This document shows, piece by piece, positions 31,202 through 41,045 of a DNA stretch of 64,000 bases. The translations under genes were made by a program, and so were the position numbers. This DNA is from Endocalyx cinctus. Lineage: Eukaryota; Ascomycota; Sordariomycetes; Amphisphaeriales; Apiosporaceae. Position 1 is the stretch's first letter. Each line of letters opens with the position of its first letter. The stretch lies in NCBI GenBank assembly GCA_001600455.1, contig BCKC01000002.1, positions 3,486,171 through 3,550,170 of the forward strand. The letters run 5' to 3'. The notes under the pieces were generated by a model. It was given only the letters and a program-made list of their open reading frames with translations. It did not search any database and had not been told where the DNA came from.

Positions 31202-34200
31202 CACTCACTACCCTAGGTACGCTACACTACACTACCACTACGCTACACTACTATGTACTTGTACACTACCACTATCCAACCATCGTCCCCCCACTTTACT
31301 CTAGTGGAGTGTAGTGCAATGTTATGGTCTGTTTGTTTGTGTCAGAGCGCACCTCTAAACTTCTGAAGCTCCATCTTCCTCCCCTTACCGCCTACCAGTT
31401 GCTTAAGTTGTTAAATAAATCCATCGTATCCCGTATATTGTGTAGGGTACATATATTTACTTGTAATTACAATTCTTCAATTACAGGCATGGATTCCGAA
31501 TTATTAACTTAACAAATTGTTGCCGGATCTACATTACGTCCAGTCACGGATAAGGCTTAACCCGCGAAATGCCAGGAACAAAGGTGAGGGAATAGGCTTG
31601 GCTAACCTTGGCAAAACACTTCACAGTAGTAGTTTGAAGTTTTGACTGATGTTCTCGTGATCGGCAAACTGATCTAGGATTTTTTTTTTCTTCTTTTTCT
31701 TTCTTTTTCCTAGTGAAAGGAGCTTCGCTTACCGACCTACCTAAAGGTACGGCCCGCATTTATCTCGCAACTATACTCCTTACTTATGATGGATTAGTAG
31801 TATAGTATGGTGTACTTCGTGTATACTACTTAGGGTAAATCATATTTATCTGTAGGTGTAGTTACATAGTATGTAGGAGAGACTAAAAGGGAGCTCCAAC
31901 GCGAGCTTCTCCACAAGATGAAATGGACCCATACCAAGTAAGTAAGCTGAGCAAGCGAGACGAGACCCCTCTCTTTTACCTAACGTGTAGACAAATCCAA
32001 CCTCGAACGAAAAACAAAAACACAGACGACCATCTGCAAGTGTCCAAGCGAACTTGCGGCTCAAAGTAGAAACTTACCCCCGCGGCCCAAGTTGAGGCCA
32101 TTCAAGATCAAGATCCACGTTCGAACAATTTTGCCCAATCAATCATCAAGTATCAACCCCGTACCGTACCTCGCTCTGTTTTTTTTTTTATCATTTTCCT
32201 CCTAAACGATAACCCGGTTTGTCCCTTTGCCGAAGTTGGAAATAGTATCGTGAAGATAATCCATCATACTATCATACTATACTAGTTCCCTTGGAGTACC
32301 TAGTTCTCCTGAGTTCCCCAGCTGGAACCGTCATTTTATTTTTATTTTATTTATTTTTTATGTATTATTATTTTATTTATTTATTTATTTTTCTCTTTTG
32401 TCATCTGATCGGCTGTATGTACGCGACCCCCGGAAAGAACCTGCTCAATTCTTGGCTTCGGTTCTGACTGACATGCACTAGTTAGCTAGGACTGCCCACA
32501 CTTTTGTATCACGACCAATCGGAAATTTTCATAATCTATTCGTGTATTTTTGTCTCTTGTACAACCACTTATCACTATACCGCACTTCTTCCACAGATCC
32601 TGAGTTGGATAAGGTGCTAATAGATAGATACGAACGATGGGTTAACTACTTAGACAAGATCCAACTTGTCACGTTATTTATGAATCTTGATATCAAGTAG
32701 TAAGGCCGGTTGTTGACTCGGCCAATTATAACTAGGTTCGTCGAGAGTAGTTAGGTAATTTTACCAACCAAGGTTTTCTTCATTGGCAAGAAAGGACTTG
32801 TTAAGTTGGTCAGCCTTCTTCCAAGCATAGGTAACAAAACAACTCATTCGTTATCTGGCATTTCCCGACACGGTTATACTCAAATCAAAACTTATGGCGA
32901 GAGTTACAAATCTTTTCAGGATATGAAATAAAATAATAGGTGGCCAATAAGTAACAAGCGAAGCATTCAAGGGCATTAAACATGATCAATTTCAGATACC
33001 GAATTTCGGGCGGATCATTCGTTATACGCTTACTTCACATCCGAGTGGCCAGTTCATCAGAAACAATGAGTAAGAAGAAATTCAAGGCGATCGAATCCGT
33101 CTTCTCGCAAGTCACGAGTGGTAATGTATACAAATGAAGGGGATCCGGACAAGGACAGCAGGGCAGGAACACCGAAGTCGTACCGGTCAACGTTTATCCA
33201 ATCATCCCATCGGTGCATGAAATCAAGTACCTACCTAACCAAACTTAGTCGTTAGTCGTACTTAAAGAGCTTACCGATGCCAAATCCTGGTGGACGGAAC
33301 TGGGGGGGTGTCGTAGTATTTGCAGTCTTTACTGAAAGCACGGTAACAGTTAGTCGACATGAATTGATAGTGGGCTCAGCCAGGTCCAGAACAACAAACA
33401 ATAGTGCATTCTAGGGGGGTGAAAGAGAGAGGGGGTGCGTTACGGTTAGTGGAGGAAGGGTAGTTCTTTGGTTGATAAACGTTTAAGTAAAAAGGGTGTT
33501 AATCTCTTATTGATTCCTGGGTGTAGGAACCCCCCCCTTCCCTATAATGGACCTGTGTTAATGGGGGAGGAAAAAAAAAAAGCGATGGCCTGTGCCGCGA
33601 CAAGACGACGTAAAATAATAAAAAAAAAAAGTACGACCCAAAAAAAAAACACTCAACCACAGCCGGAAGGTAGATGCCGGCTTGACCACGACAGACAGGC
33701 TGGTTCGAACCTTGTCTAGATAATACGTCTGCAGGTGATGAGATGCTCGTCTTGAGCGACTCAGAGACCCGGAGACCGTCCTGTCAGCAACGGCGGGATT
33801 AAAACGAAATAAAAATATATGTAATTATCTATCTGCAGATGCAAGCAAGCAAGCAACCAAAGCTGAGTGAGTTTTTTTTTTTTTTTTTTTTGCCTTATTC
33901 TTCTTCTTCTTTCCTTGTGATAGATACACATACCCGGCACTATGCGATTAGTTTTGGCGGTGAGATCCAATCTACCTACATCTCCTTTTTGTATTGTGAT
34001 ATATTTTTTTACGAGTCCTAGTAGGCCGTGATACCGTCGGGTTATCATGGAATTATCTCATCGTAACCTACCTGACTTTACCTAGCCCAGCATGTATCGC
34101 AGGAAATATTCGGGATATTTTGTAACAAATCTGGTTATTTGTGTTTTTTTTTTTTCTTTTTTCCTTCTCTTCTACTTGTATTGTTCTAGTTCTAGTTCCC

Positions 34201-34882
34201 TTCTCTGCTATTTTAACATACCGGCCATCGGGTCCGATTTTTAATTCATCGAACCTGAATGGGAGAGTTGGTGAATCCATAACCAAATAACCTTCCCCCA
34301 AACCAAACCAATCCAAGCCCTGAACCTGGGTATTTGACTCTTTTTTACCTCCATCCGCGGAAGTTAAACGCGCCTGGTTCGTTGCTCTCTGCCTCCCCCT
34401 GCCTCTTTTTTTCTCCCCCCTTCTATGCCGGTAGATCCTCAGATTTTCCGGTGATAGTTTCATTGAAACATTTCAATGCATGGGCCCCTGCTGAAAAGGG
34501 GAGGGGGGTTCGATAAAAACCTCTTGACATGACGAATGGATGGCGAATCAAAGTAATTAGAACAGGGATTTTTATTTTATTTTATTCTTCTTCTCCTTCA
34601 TTCCTTTTCCCCATGCTGCCATTAGTTGAATACGTAAGGCAAAAATAAAAATTAAAAAAATGTAAATACAAAACAGTAATGATGAATGGCCTGATTTTTT
34701 ATTTTTTTTTAGAGCACGGGACGAGCCATGGTGAGATTTTTGCCTTGCTCCCTGGCATACGTCAAACAGGTATGTTATGTACTGTGGATGTTTTAGTTTG
34801 CTTTTGAGTTCTTTTACGTGGATGAGCCACCACCAACCACCCTAGACCGTTTCGACGGACAATGTCCACTGTACTTTCTGAT

Positions 34883-34996
34883 CGCTTAACGGCCAGGATC
34901 GGTACCTAACGACCCAAGGACCATTACTGCCTAAGATATACCCATTCCTTGCTATAGCTATCTATTATTATGTAAGGGTAGGGTCAGGTATAGTTC
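34883..34996. repeat. Direct repeat, copy 1 (left of assembly gap)
   Basis: This 114-bp stretch recurs at 35206-35319 on the other side of the N gap, same orientation. The copies differ at three sites, all G here and A there (34978, 34981, 34983 versus 35301, 35304, 35306). After 34996 the copies diverge. It is either an unmerged contig overlap or a real duplication. Confidence 0.9.
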
Positions 34997-35029
34997 TACG
35001 CAGAGAGCCGTTTTGGCGAGATCTCTTGG

Positions 35030-35120
<91 letters not shown>
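35030..35120. repeat. 91-base poly-A run ending at the gap
   Basis: An uninterrupted run of 91 A directly before the N block. A second run of 33 A lies beyond the gap at 35410-35442. Such a long homopolymer beside a gap is a common cause and sign of assembly failure; its true length is uncertain. Confidence 0.9.
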
Positions 35121-35205
35121 NNNNNNNNNNNNNNNNNNNNNNNNNNNNNNNNNNNNNNNNNNNNNNNNNNNNNNNNNNNNNNNNNNNNNNNNNNNNNNNN
35201 NNNNN
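35121..35205. other. Assembly gap (85 N)
   Basis: 85 undetermined bases. The gap lies between a 91-A run and the second copy of a 114-bp repeat, so the local order and length should be treated as unresolved. Confidence 0.99.
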
Positions 35206-35319
35206 CGCTTAACGGCCAGGATCGGTACCTAACGACCCAAGGACCATTACTGCCTAAGATATACCCATTCCTTGCTATAGCTATCTATTATTATGTAAGG
35301 ATAAGATCAGGTATAGTTC
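35206..35319. repeat. Direct repeat, copy 2 (right of assembly gap)
   Basis: Near-identical copy of 34883-34996 that starts exactly at the first base after the N block, which points to an unmerged contig end. It continues into unique sequence on the right. Confidence 0.9.
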
Positions 35320-35409
35320 AACCATCACAGCTATTTTACCAAAATATATCGGAGGTATGATCTGATATTGAAATTTTAACAAAAAAAAAAAAGTAGAATA
35401 TAGTGAAAG

Positions 35410-35443
<34 letters not shown>

Positions 35444-36125
35444 CCAGATGGAACTTGAAGATCTAGTTAATATTACGGGAACGTCTGAGGGACAGGGACA
35501 TGCTGTATAGGTTTAGAGATTGTTATACAAACACGGACTTTAAAACGTTACTCGTCTTTCACCGGTAAAGGGGCAATGGGCGAACCAAGTTATAGCAGCT
35601 GAAGTAACCAGGAATCGGGTTGCGGGGTGTTACAAACTTTGTAGCAAGTCACAGAACGAATCGAATGCCGCTGTGGTACGCTAATTCGCAATGTGATTAG
35701 TTCCGGTAATAATGATCTAATATTATGAGGCCCTGGATATACGTCGATATTTGGCTACCACCTACTTATGTAGATAGGTGTATGTATGTAGAGAACGAGG
35801 TAAACACCGCGTATAGACTTCATATGCTCGACTGAAACGAGATAGAGTGTCACATAGGTTCATCGCCATCATGTAAAATGTTATTTTGAAGGCTTTCATA
35901 GGATTTTTGAGTCTAGCATCGTGAGGTAGTTACGCTTTTTACTCGCACGAAAAGTATTGAAAAAGGGGCTAGAAAGCTACACCTAAGACTAAGAAGACAC
36001 TTAGAATAGTGCCATATACAGAGGAAGCATTTATAAACAATCACTGATGTTAATCTCGCAACTGTTGATGTTTTTACGCTTGAAATACTCGAAACGTCCA
36101 ACTCGTCGTGATGTTGAGAGTCTCG
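35320..36125. other. Spacer with 33-A run
   Basis: AT-rich sequence downstream of the reductase-like gene, with a poly-A run at 35410-35442. No coding or RNA feature recognised. Confidence 0.45.
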
Positions 36126-37601
36126 CTAGCCGTCCTTCTTCAGGAGACGCTGTCCCAGTTCGACCCTCGTCAGGGTCTTCTGCCCCTTTACTAGATCAAT
36201 CAGCCCCTCATGAGTAGGCAGGCTCAGCTCTTTACCGGCGTGCTTATTCAGATAAGCCGCCGTGTCCACCAGCCAGCCGTTAAAGTCGTCGATCTCCGTC
36301 TTCTTCCCGGCCCGGACGTCCTGCAGCATGGAGCTCGTGTTCTCGGCCACCTTGGCGCCGACGTCGCGGAGCATCTCGCGGAGCCGGGGAAACGAGAATC
36401 TCTCGGCGAGTCGCCGGCGTTTCGCCTCTAAGGAGGAGGAGGAAGAGGAGGACGAAACGTCGTCGTCCCCCAAGATACCGTCGCTGCTGGGATCGGCGAT
36501 CAGAGCGCCGAGGGTCTCGCCGGCCTCGCGCACCAGCGCGTCGACGACGAGAGGCAGGTCGTCTTTGCGGTTGACGAAGATTTCGCCGTTCTTGCACCGC
36601 AGGACGGCCGTCAGCGGATTGATGACGGCGTTCACGACGAGCTTTTCCAGCTGCGCCGTCCACAGCTCCGTCCTCGAGACCCGGGTCGCCGCGAGGTCGG
36701 GAGCGCGAACGAGTTGGTCTACGAGATACTTCGACTGCCGTTTAGGAGTATCGTCGTCGTTACTACTAGTAATTTCCCCGCTCGCGCCCGACGCTACCGT
36801 CCCTACCGAGACGTGCGCGGGCGAAGCGTGAACGCTGACGAACGGCCCGAGCGAAGTCACCCCGTGGGTCGTGACGCAGGCGAGCCAATCCGGGCCCCGG
36901 CCGCCGGGCCAGCGCGCGCGCGCGTACGCGTCGCCGAGCGGCGGCCACAGCTTGCACACGCCGTTTTGGGTGAACGCGACGGCGGAGTCCTCGCCGAGGT
37001 ACGCGCGGACGCGGTCGACCTGCGGGAGCGCGTCCGAGGCTTTGGTCGCGACGACGAGGTTAGCGATCCCTCCTTCGTTCGACGACGACGACGAGGAAGA
37101 GGAGGGTTCGCGAACGGGGCCCGACGGAGGCGCTTCCTCCGTCCACCACTCGACGTCGAACGAGGAGACTGCTTTCGTGACGACGTCCCCGCGTCGTAGC
37201 GCGATCCCCGGGTTCCGGTGCCATCGCTCCAGGAGCTCCCGCCGGTGGACGACGAGCGTGATGGGCGGTTTGGGGGTCAGCTTCGCGAGGCACATGGCGT
37301 AGAGGCGGCCGATGTTCCCGACGCCTAGGATATATATGCGTCGCCGTCGGTCTTCGGCGTCGTCATAGTTGTTTTTACTCTTAGACGAACGCGCGGTAGC
37401 ACCGCGCGAGTCTAGCTGCAGGTTCGCGGCCGTCCAGGCGTATAATTTCGGCGGGTCCGCGTTCTTTTGGAGAAGCTCGCGTAACCATCCCGCGGGAACC
37501 GCGTGCGAGTTTCCCGGGGACATGGTGGTGCTATACGGACGTCGACCGATCACCTTTTTGGGAATGAGCTTCGTCGCAGCGGTCCATCGTACGGAATTCA
37601 T
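36126..37601 (-). CDS. Ketopantoate reductase (PanE/ApbA) family protein, likely mitochondrial
   Basis: Single-exon 491-aa protein of the 2-dehydropantoate 2-reductase family. The classical member reduces ketopantoate to pantoate with NADPH in pantothenate/CoA synthesis; fungi have several paralogues, so the substrate is uncertain. The nucleotide-binding site IYILGVGNIGRLYAMCLAK is at residues 89-107. The VVATKA and FTQNG motifs of the Rossmann domain follow, then the C-terminal helical domain with the catalytic-lysine motif LEKLVVNAVINPLTAVL and the substrate-side segment SMLQDVRAGKKTEIDDFNG. The first 28 residues (MNSVRWTAATKLIPKK, then RRPYSTT) look like a mitochondrial presequence, favouring the start at 37601 over Met27. 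Acidic/Ser tracts ([12 protein letters not shown] and a DDD-plus-Ser run) are insertions relative to bacterial PanE. The gene is much more GC-rich than its surroundings, which creates long meaningless antisense frames. Confidence 0.83.
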   Translation of the reverse strand: MNSVRWTAATKLIPKKVIGRRPYSTTMSPGNSHAVPAGWLRELLQKNADPPKLYAWTAANLQLDSRGATARSSKSKNNYDDAEDRRRRIYILGVGNIGRLYAMCLAKLTPKPPITLVVHRRELLERWHRNPGIALRRGDVVTKAVSSFDVEWWTEEAPPSGPVREPSSSSSSSSNEGGIANLVVATKASDALPQVDRVRAYLGEDSAVAFTQNGVCKLWPPLGDAYARARWPGGRGPDWLACVTTHGVTSLGPFVSVHASPAHVSVGTVASGASGEITSSNDDDTPKRQSKYLVDQLVRAPDLAATRVSRTELWTAQLEKLVVNAVINPLTAVLRCKNGEIFVNRKDDLPLVVDALVREAGETLGALIADPSSDGILGDDDVSSSSSSSSLEAKRRRLAERFSFPRLREMLRDVGAKVAENTSSMLQDVRAGKKTEIDDFNGWLVDTAAYLNKHAGKELSLPTHEGLIDLVKGQKTLTRVELGQRLLKKDG

Positions 37602-38241
37602 GACGGCGATTTGCGATGAGCTGCGGGAGGACTATATATCTTTGAATAGCCGTAACCAACCCTCCCTCCGTATTATTCAGAAATGCATTTAACCAATTTG
37701 TCTGGAATTGGTCGTGAATATCCTCACTAAGACAAGTTGTTGATGTCTTCTATCTCTTTTTTTAAATGAATCTTGAAGGCCGTGAGACTGAAGTCATAGC
37801 GCGGTAAAGCCTCGGAGTCTCTTTTATTGAATTTCACGATCTAAATTCTTATGCAGGAAACTGAAGGATTTGAATTTCCGGCGATCATGCAATTAGGAAG
37901 GAAGTGCTGATCTTTCATGTCCGTTACGGTTGCTAAGACTCTGACTGTCTGGATATTTTTCGCCATCGACAGATTCACCGATATAGCACAGGAAAATTAC
38001 AGAACCAAGATTACATTTTGCTTTTGTCATATGTGTTTCACGGTTTTGAATTAATTGTAGGCTGATCTAATACCCTTGAACATGCCTACTTTACACAGGG
38101 TGGGACAATGCATGCCGGTGTACCCTCTGGCACACGGAGTCCCCCAGCGAAGTACAACAGGAAAATCATTTCACTCATCCCCCCTTTTTTTATCTCCTCT
38201 CTAAAGTCATTAAATCATATATGAAACCCACGCCCTCTACC
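37602..38241. other. Spacer between two minus-strand genes
   Basis: Upstream region of the reductase-like gene and 3' region of scytalone dehydratase. AT-rich, with no recognisable feature. Confidence 0.45.
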
Positions 38242-38959
38242 CTAAGCGGCGGGGACGCCCTGCGCCCGGCAAGCGTCCAAGCCGGCCGTCTGCTCGGCGC
38301 CGAACTCGTCGCGCCCTCCGGCGAAGACCTTGTCGAAGTCGTACTCGGACCAGCGGATATCCGGGTTGAGCCCGGCGAACTTCCACTCGCCGTCGACCTT
38401 GCGGTACCAGTGGGTGTTGGTCGAGTGGGCGTGGCCCTTGACGGCGACGCGCTCGCGGGACGCGTCGACGTACCGCTGGTGCGGGACCCGGAGCTGGTGC
38501 ACGCCGACGACCTCGTCGTCCGAGATCTTCTCCCATTTCGTGCCGCCGATGAAGTGCTGCGTCATGAGGAGCGGGTCCCCGAGCACGGACAAGTTAGAGA
38601 TCATGCCGATGAACTCCTCGGCCGGCATCGCTTCCCAGAGCTTGTCGAGGAAGGAGCGGTAGTCGATCTATATATATATATATATTTAATGAGTTAAAGA
38701 CGTCGCTAACTATTTCGAGTGTGGAAATGGGAATATAGACTCACTCGGAGGGTTGGTGCGATGCACTTTCGTAACCTCGCCCAGTCCTTGGTATCGTAGC
38801 TATCAGCCCACTCAACGAGACATGTCTGAAGACCGAGCATGTCTGATGAAATAATTTGGTAAGTATTTCACATATTAACCATGAAGATTCGACTTCCTTG
38901 AAATTATCCAGCTTACCTTCAAAAGAGATGTTGTTGTTGCTCATCTTTCCCTTGGCCAT
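38242..38959 (-). CDS. SCD1: Scytalone dehydratase (DHN-melanin biosynthesis), three exons
   Basis: Cofactor-free dehydratase that converts scytalone to 1,3,8-trihydroxynaphthalene and vermelone to 1,8-DHN, the melanin monomer. Minus-strand exons are 38959-38917, 38842-38745 and 38667-38242 with introns of 74 and 77 nt; the second contains a (TA)n tract. The product is 188 aa. All known active-site residues of the Magnaporthe enzyme fall at the same positions: Tyr30 and Asp31 (ADSYDTKDW), Tyr50 (RIDYRSF), His85 (TQHFIGG), His110 (VPHQRY) and Asn131 (HAHSTN). Val75, where Met confers carpropamid resistance in Magnaporthe, is Val here, so the wild-type inhibitor-sensitive state is predicted. 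The C-terminus extends about 15 residues beyond the Magnaporthe enzyme. No polyketide synthase or naphthol reductase lies in this window, so it is not in a melanin cluster here. Confidence 0.95.
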
Positions 38960-41045
38960 TTTGTTCCTCTAGTTTTTCTTTTGTCCCCAAGTTAAGTCCG
39001 TTTATACGTTCAATTCAGCTATGAACCAATTGAAGGAGATATACCGTGACATTTATATTCCTTCATTGCGATGGTCTTACCAACAATTTATAGAAGTATA
39101 TTTTTATCCGACGGTCTTGTTGGTATACGGATCCCCGATAGTCCACACAGCGCTGACATCCCTTAATGGACGGGAACCTAAACATAGAACTACGACGGAG
39201 TTCCCCACACGTAGCCACGCAAAACATTCCCATCTTCTTTAGTATAACATGTGAAAGAAGGGAAATTCCAATATATTTATCAGCTAGCGCGGCGTGGCGT
39301 CCGATGATATGTTTCTTTTCGAAAAGTCACGGACCCTCAAAAATCAATGTCCGGCAACAGTCATACAGTGTAAGCAGCTAAACACGCAGATGTCATCGCC
39401 CATCTTTAGCCCCCTTCGTATCACAAAAAACATGACTAGACACAATGGGGCTTAGAAGAAGAAAAATAATTACGGCGTTGCACGGCGTTGGATCGAGGAT
39501 ATATCCTTGGCATTCTGGATTGATCAGTTGACATAATCCATCGATCCTATTTTCGCAGTCTTTTCCACCAACGCAGCAGAGGCAGCTTGCTCACCTTTGC
39601 GTCGATGGTAAGGGTATCGTGATTAACGTTGTCGACGGTGTCGCGGACCTCGTGGGATGTAGCACAAAATGTTTTTGAGACCCCTTGCATCACTGAATAT
39701 GTCCGGAACGGGAACTCCGCGGTCGCGAATGTCGGCATTTCTCGAGGGGTTGGATAACCTCATGTCTACCCCGTACCGATAAAGAATATTGTCCTGCGAT
39801 GAAATTTATCTTCAAGCCCTGATATACCGACTTCGTCCACCTAACGTTATCGGCATATATCCAGTGCTGCATTCTGACAGAGCGATTATATTTTAAAACA
39901 TGATCTCCTAATCGGTAAGCTGAAAGGCGTTAAGGGATGACCAAGCAAGACTTAATGATATTAATGACTTACTCTGCTGCGGCCACTGGCCAAATCCGAC
40001 CCCTTCTGAGACACTCATCATTTCTAGAAGTCCGTTCAAACCGTTCCCGTTTTGGTCAGACATGACCCCCTTCTAAGCAGTTGTTGGTTTTCGCTGACCT
40101 CCAAACAATCCTACCTCGTGCTATCCTGACCCTGAGCCACAATAACAACTGGGATAATATTTTCGGAGGCCCAGGCACGTCAAGCGTAGACACAAAATGG
40201 TTGCGGCTCTCTAGATGTCCACCTCGACCACGTTTAACGTCGGAATCTTGACGGCCGCTTCCGCCGCCTTGAATATGCGGCTGATGGCGACTAAAAAGAA
40301 CGACATGGATTATGAAAAAGATCTACCCCCCGCGAAGATGTTTTAAAACCCATGCTCAGAAAACATGAGTTTTCATCTATTCATGTGACCACCGCTGCGA
40401 TGCAACTGTTGGCATTTTCGTCACTTCTTTTTGGTAACACCCAACTTGCGAGGCATTAAGGTGCCAATAGCACTGCATGCATCGAATACTTTTATTTTCC
40501 TTGGAAAGATATACAACGTGGTCAATCGAGAGATATCATCTATATATTAATATCTGGTGCGACACTAATACGTACCTTCTTAGTAGTACATGATAGGTTA
40601 TGACACGCGAGATCTTGGCGAAGATAGCTTTCCCGACTTGCTCAGGTTCAACTTCTCTCTTCTGTGTAGAATTTTCTCGGGTTCAAATTTACTTATTGGT
40701 ATCTTGAATTGGCATCATCCCTATCAATCTAGCGGCCGCTTAGAGGATCCTACTGTGCTTGTCTTCCTGATAAAAATGAACCGAGGTCCCACCCTTTTAA
40801 TAAACAGTAAGCAGTCTGGCCGTGTCGGGATGTTCGACGAGACTCGATATCACAGTATGATGGGTTAAGTGCATAGAGCTCCCCCCTGGCGTGTCATGAG
40901 ATAAGATGAAGCAATCCACTTGACTCTGTGGACACGATTCGTCTAGATTTGTACAATGTATAGAGCATCAATTAGAGAGGCAAATATATAAATTATTATA
41001 CCCATAAACTTGATTTCTACGGTAAACAGTTTCATTCAGCTCAGC
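38960..41045. other. 2.1-kb spacer with possible decayed coding segments
   Basis: Between scytalone dehydratase (minus) and the short-chain dehydrogenase (plus). On the minus strand around 39550-40063 and 40211-40290 there are coding-like pieces with good intron signals but no intact frame; see the findings. The rest, including 40330-41045, shows nothing recognisable. Confidence 0.4.

Larger units (their letters stand above)
26319..35120. other. 8.8-kb gene-poor region downstream of the Myb gene
   Basis: No convincing gene. It contains dense simple sequence: (AAAAT)n near 28150-28180, CT repeats near 28598-28618, (ACATAT)n near 28677-28705, CACT-rich repeats near 28815-28850, a (CACTA)n array at 31153-31201, T-rich microsatellite near 32330-32395, and many A or T runs of 8-20 bases. 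Palindromic TACCTAGGTA occurs at 28779-28788. Candidate frames are repetitive or lack an ATG. It ends in a 91-A run next to an assembly gap. Confidence 0.5.

Noticed and set aside
31153..31255. CACTA repeats as a CACTA transposon end, telomeric repeat or CRISPR array
   Set aside because: Pure tandem pentamers with no spacers, no transposase and a unit unlike the TTAGGG telomere repeat; it is a microsatellite.
33700..33711. GGTTCGAACC, a tRNA B-box-like word
   Set aside because: No A box, acceptor stem or anticodon arm could be drawn around it. A similar word near 26721 fails for the same reason.
34883..35319. Retroelement insertion with target-site duplication
   Set aside because: The poly-A run is suggestive, but the duplication is 114 bp, no element body is visible and an N gap starts exactly at the repeat; an assembly overlap explains it better.
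35013..35360. Open frame running through the poly-A tract and the N block
   Set aside because: It is poly-Lys from a homopolymer followed by undetermined bases and is not a gene.
36714..37302. Long plus-strand open frames opposite the reductase-like gene
   Set aside because: They are antisense shadows caused by GC-rich codons; the translations are Arg/Ala-rich without domains, while the minus strand encodes a complete conserved enzyme.
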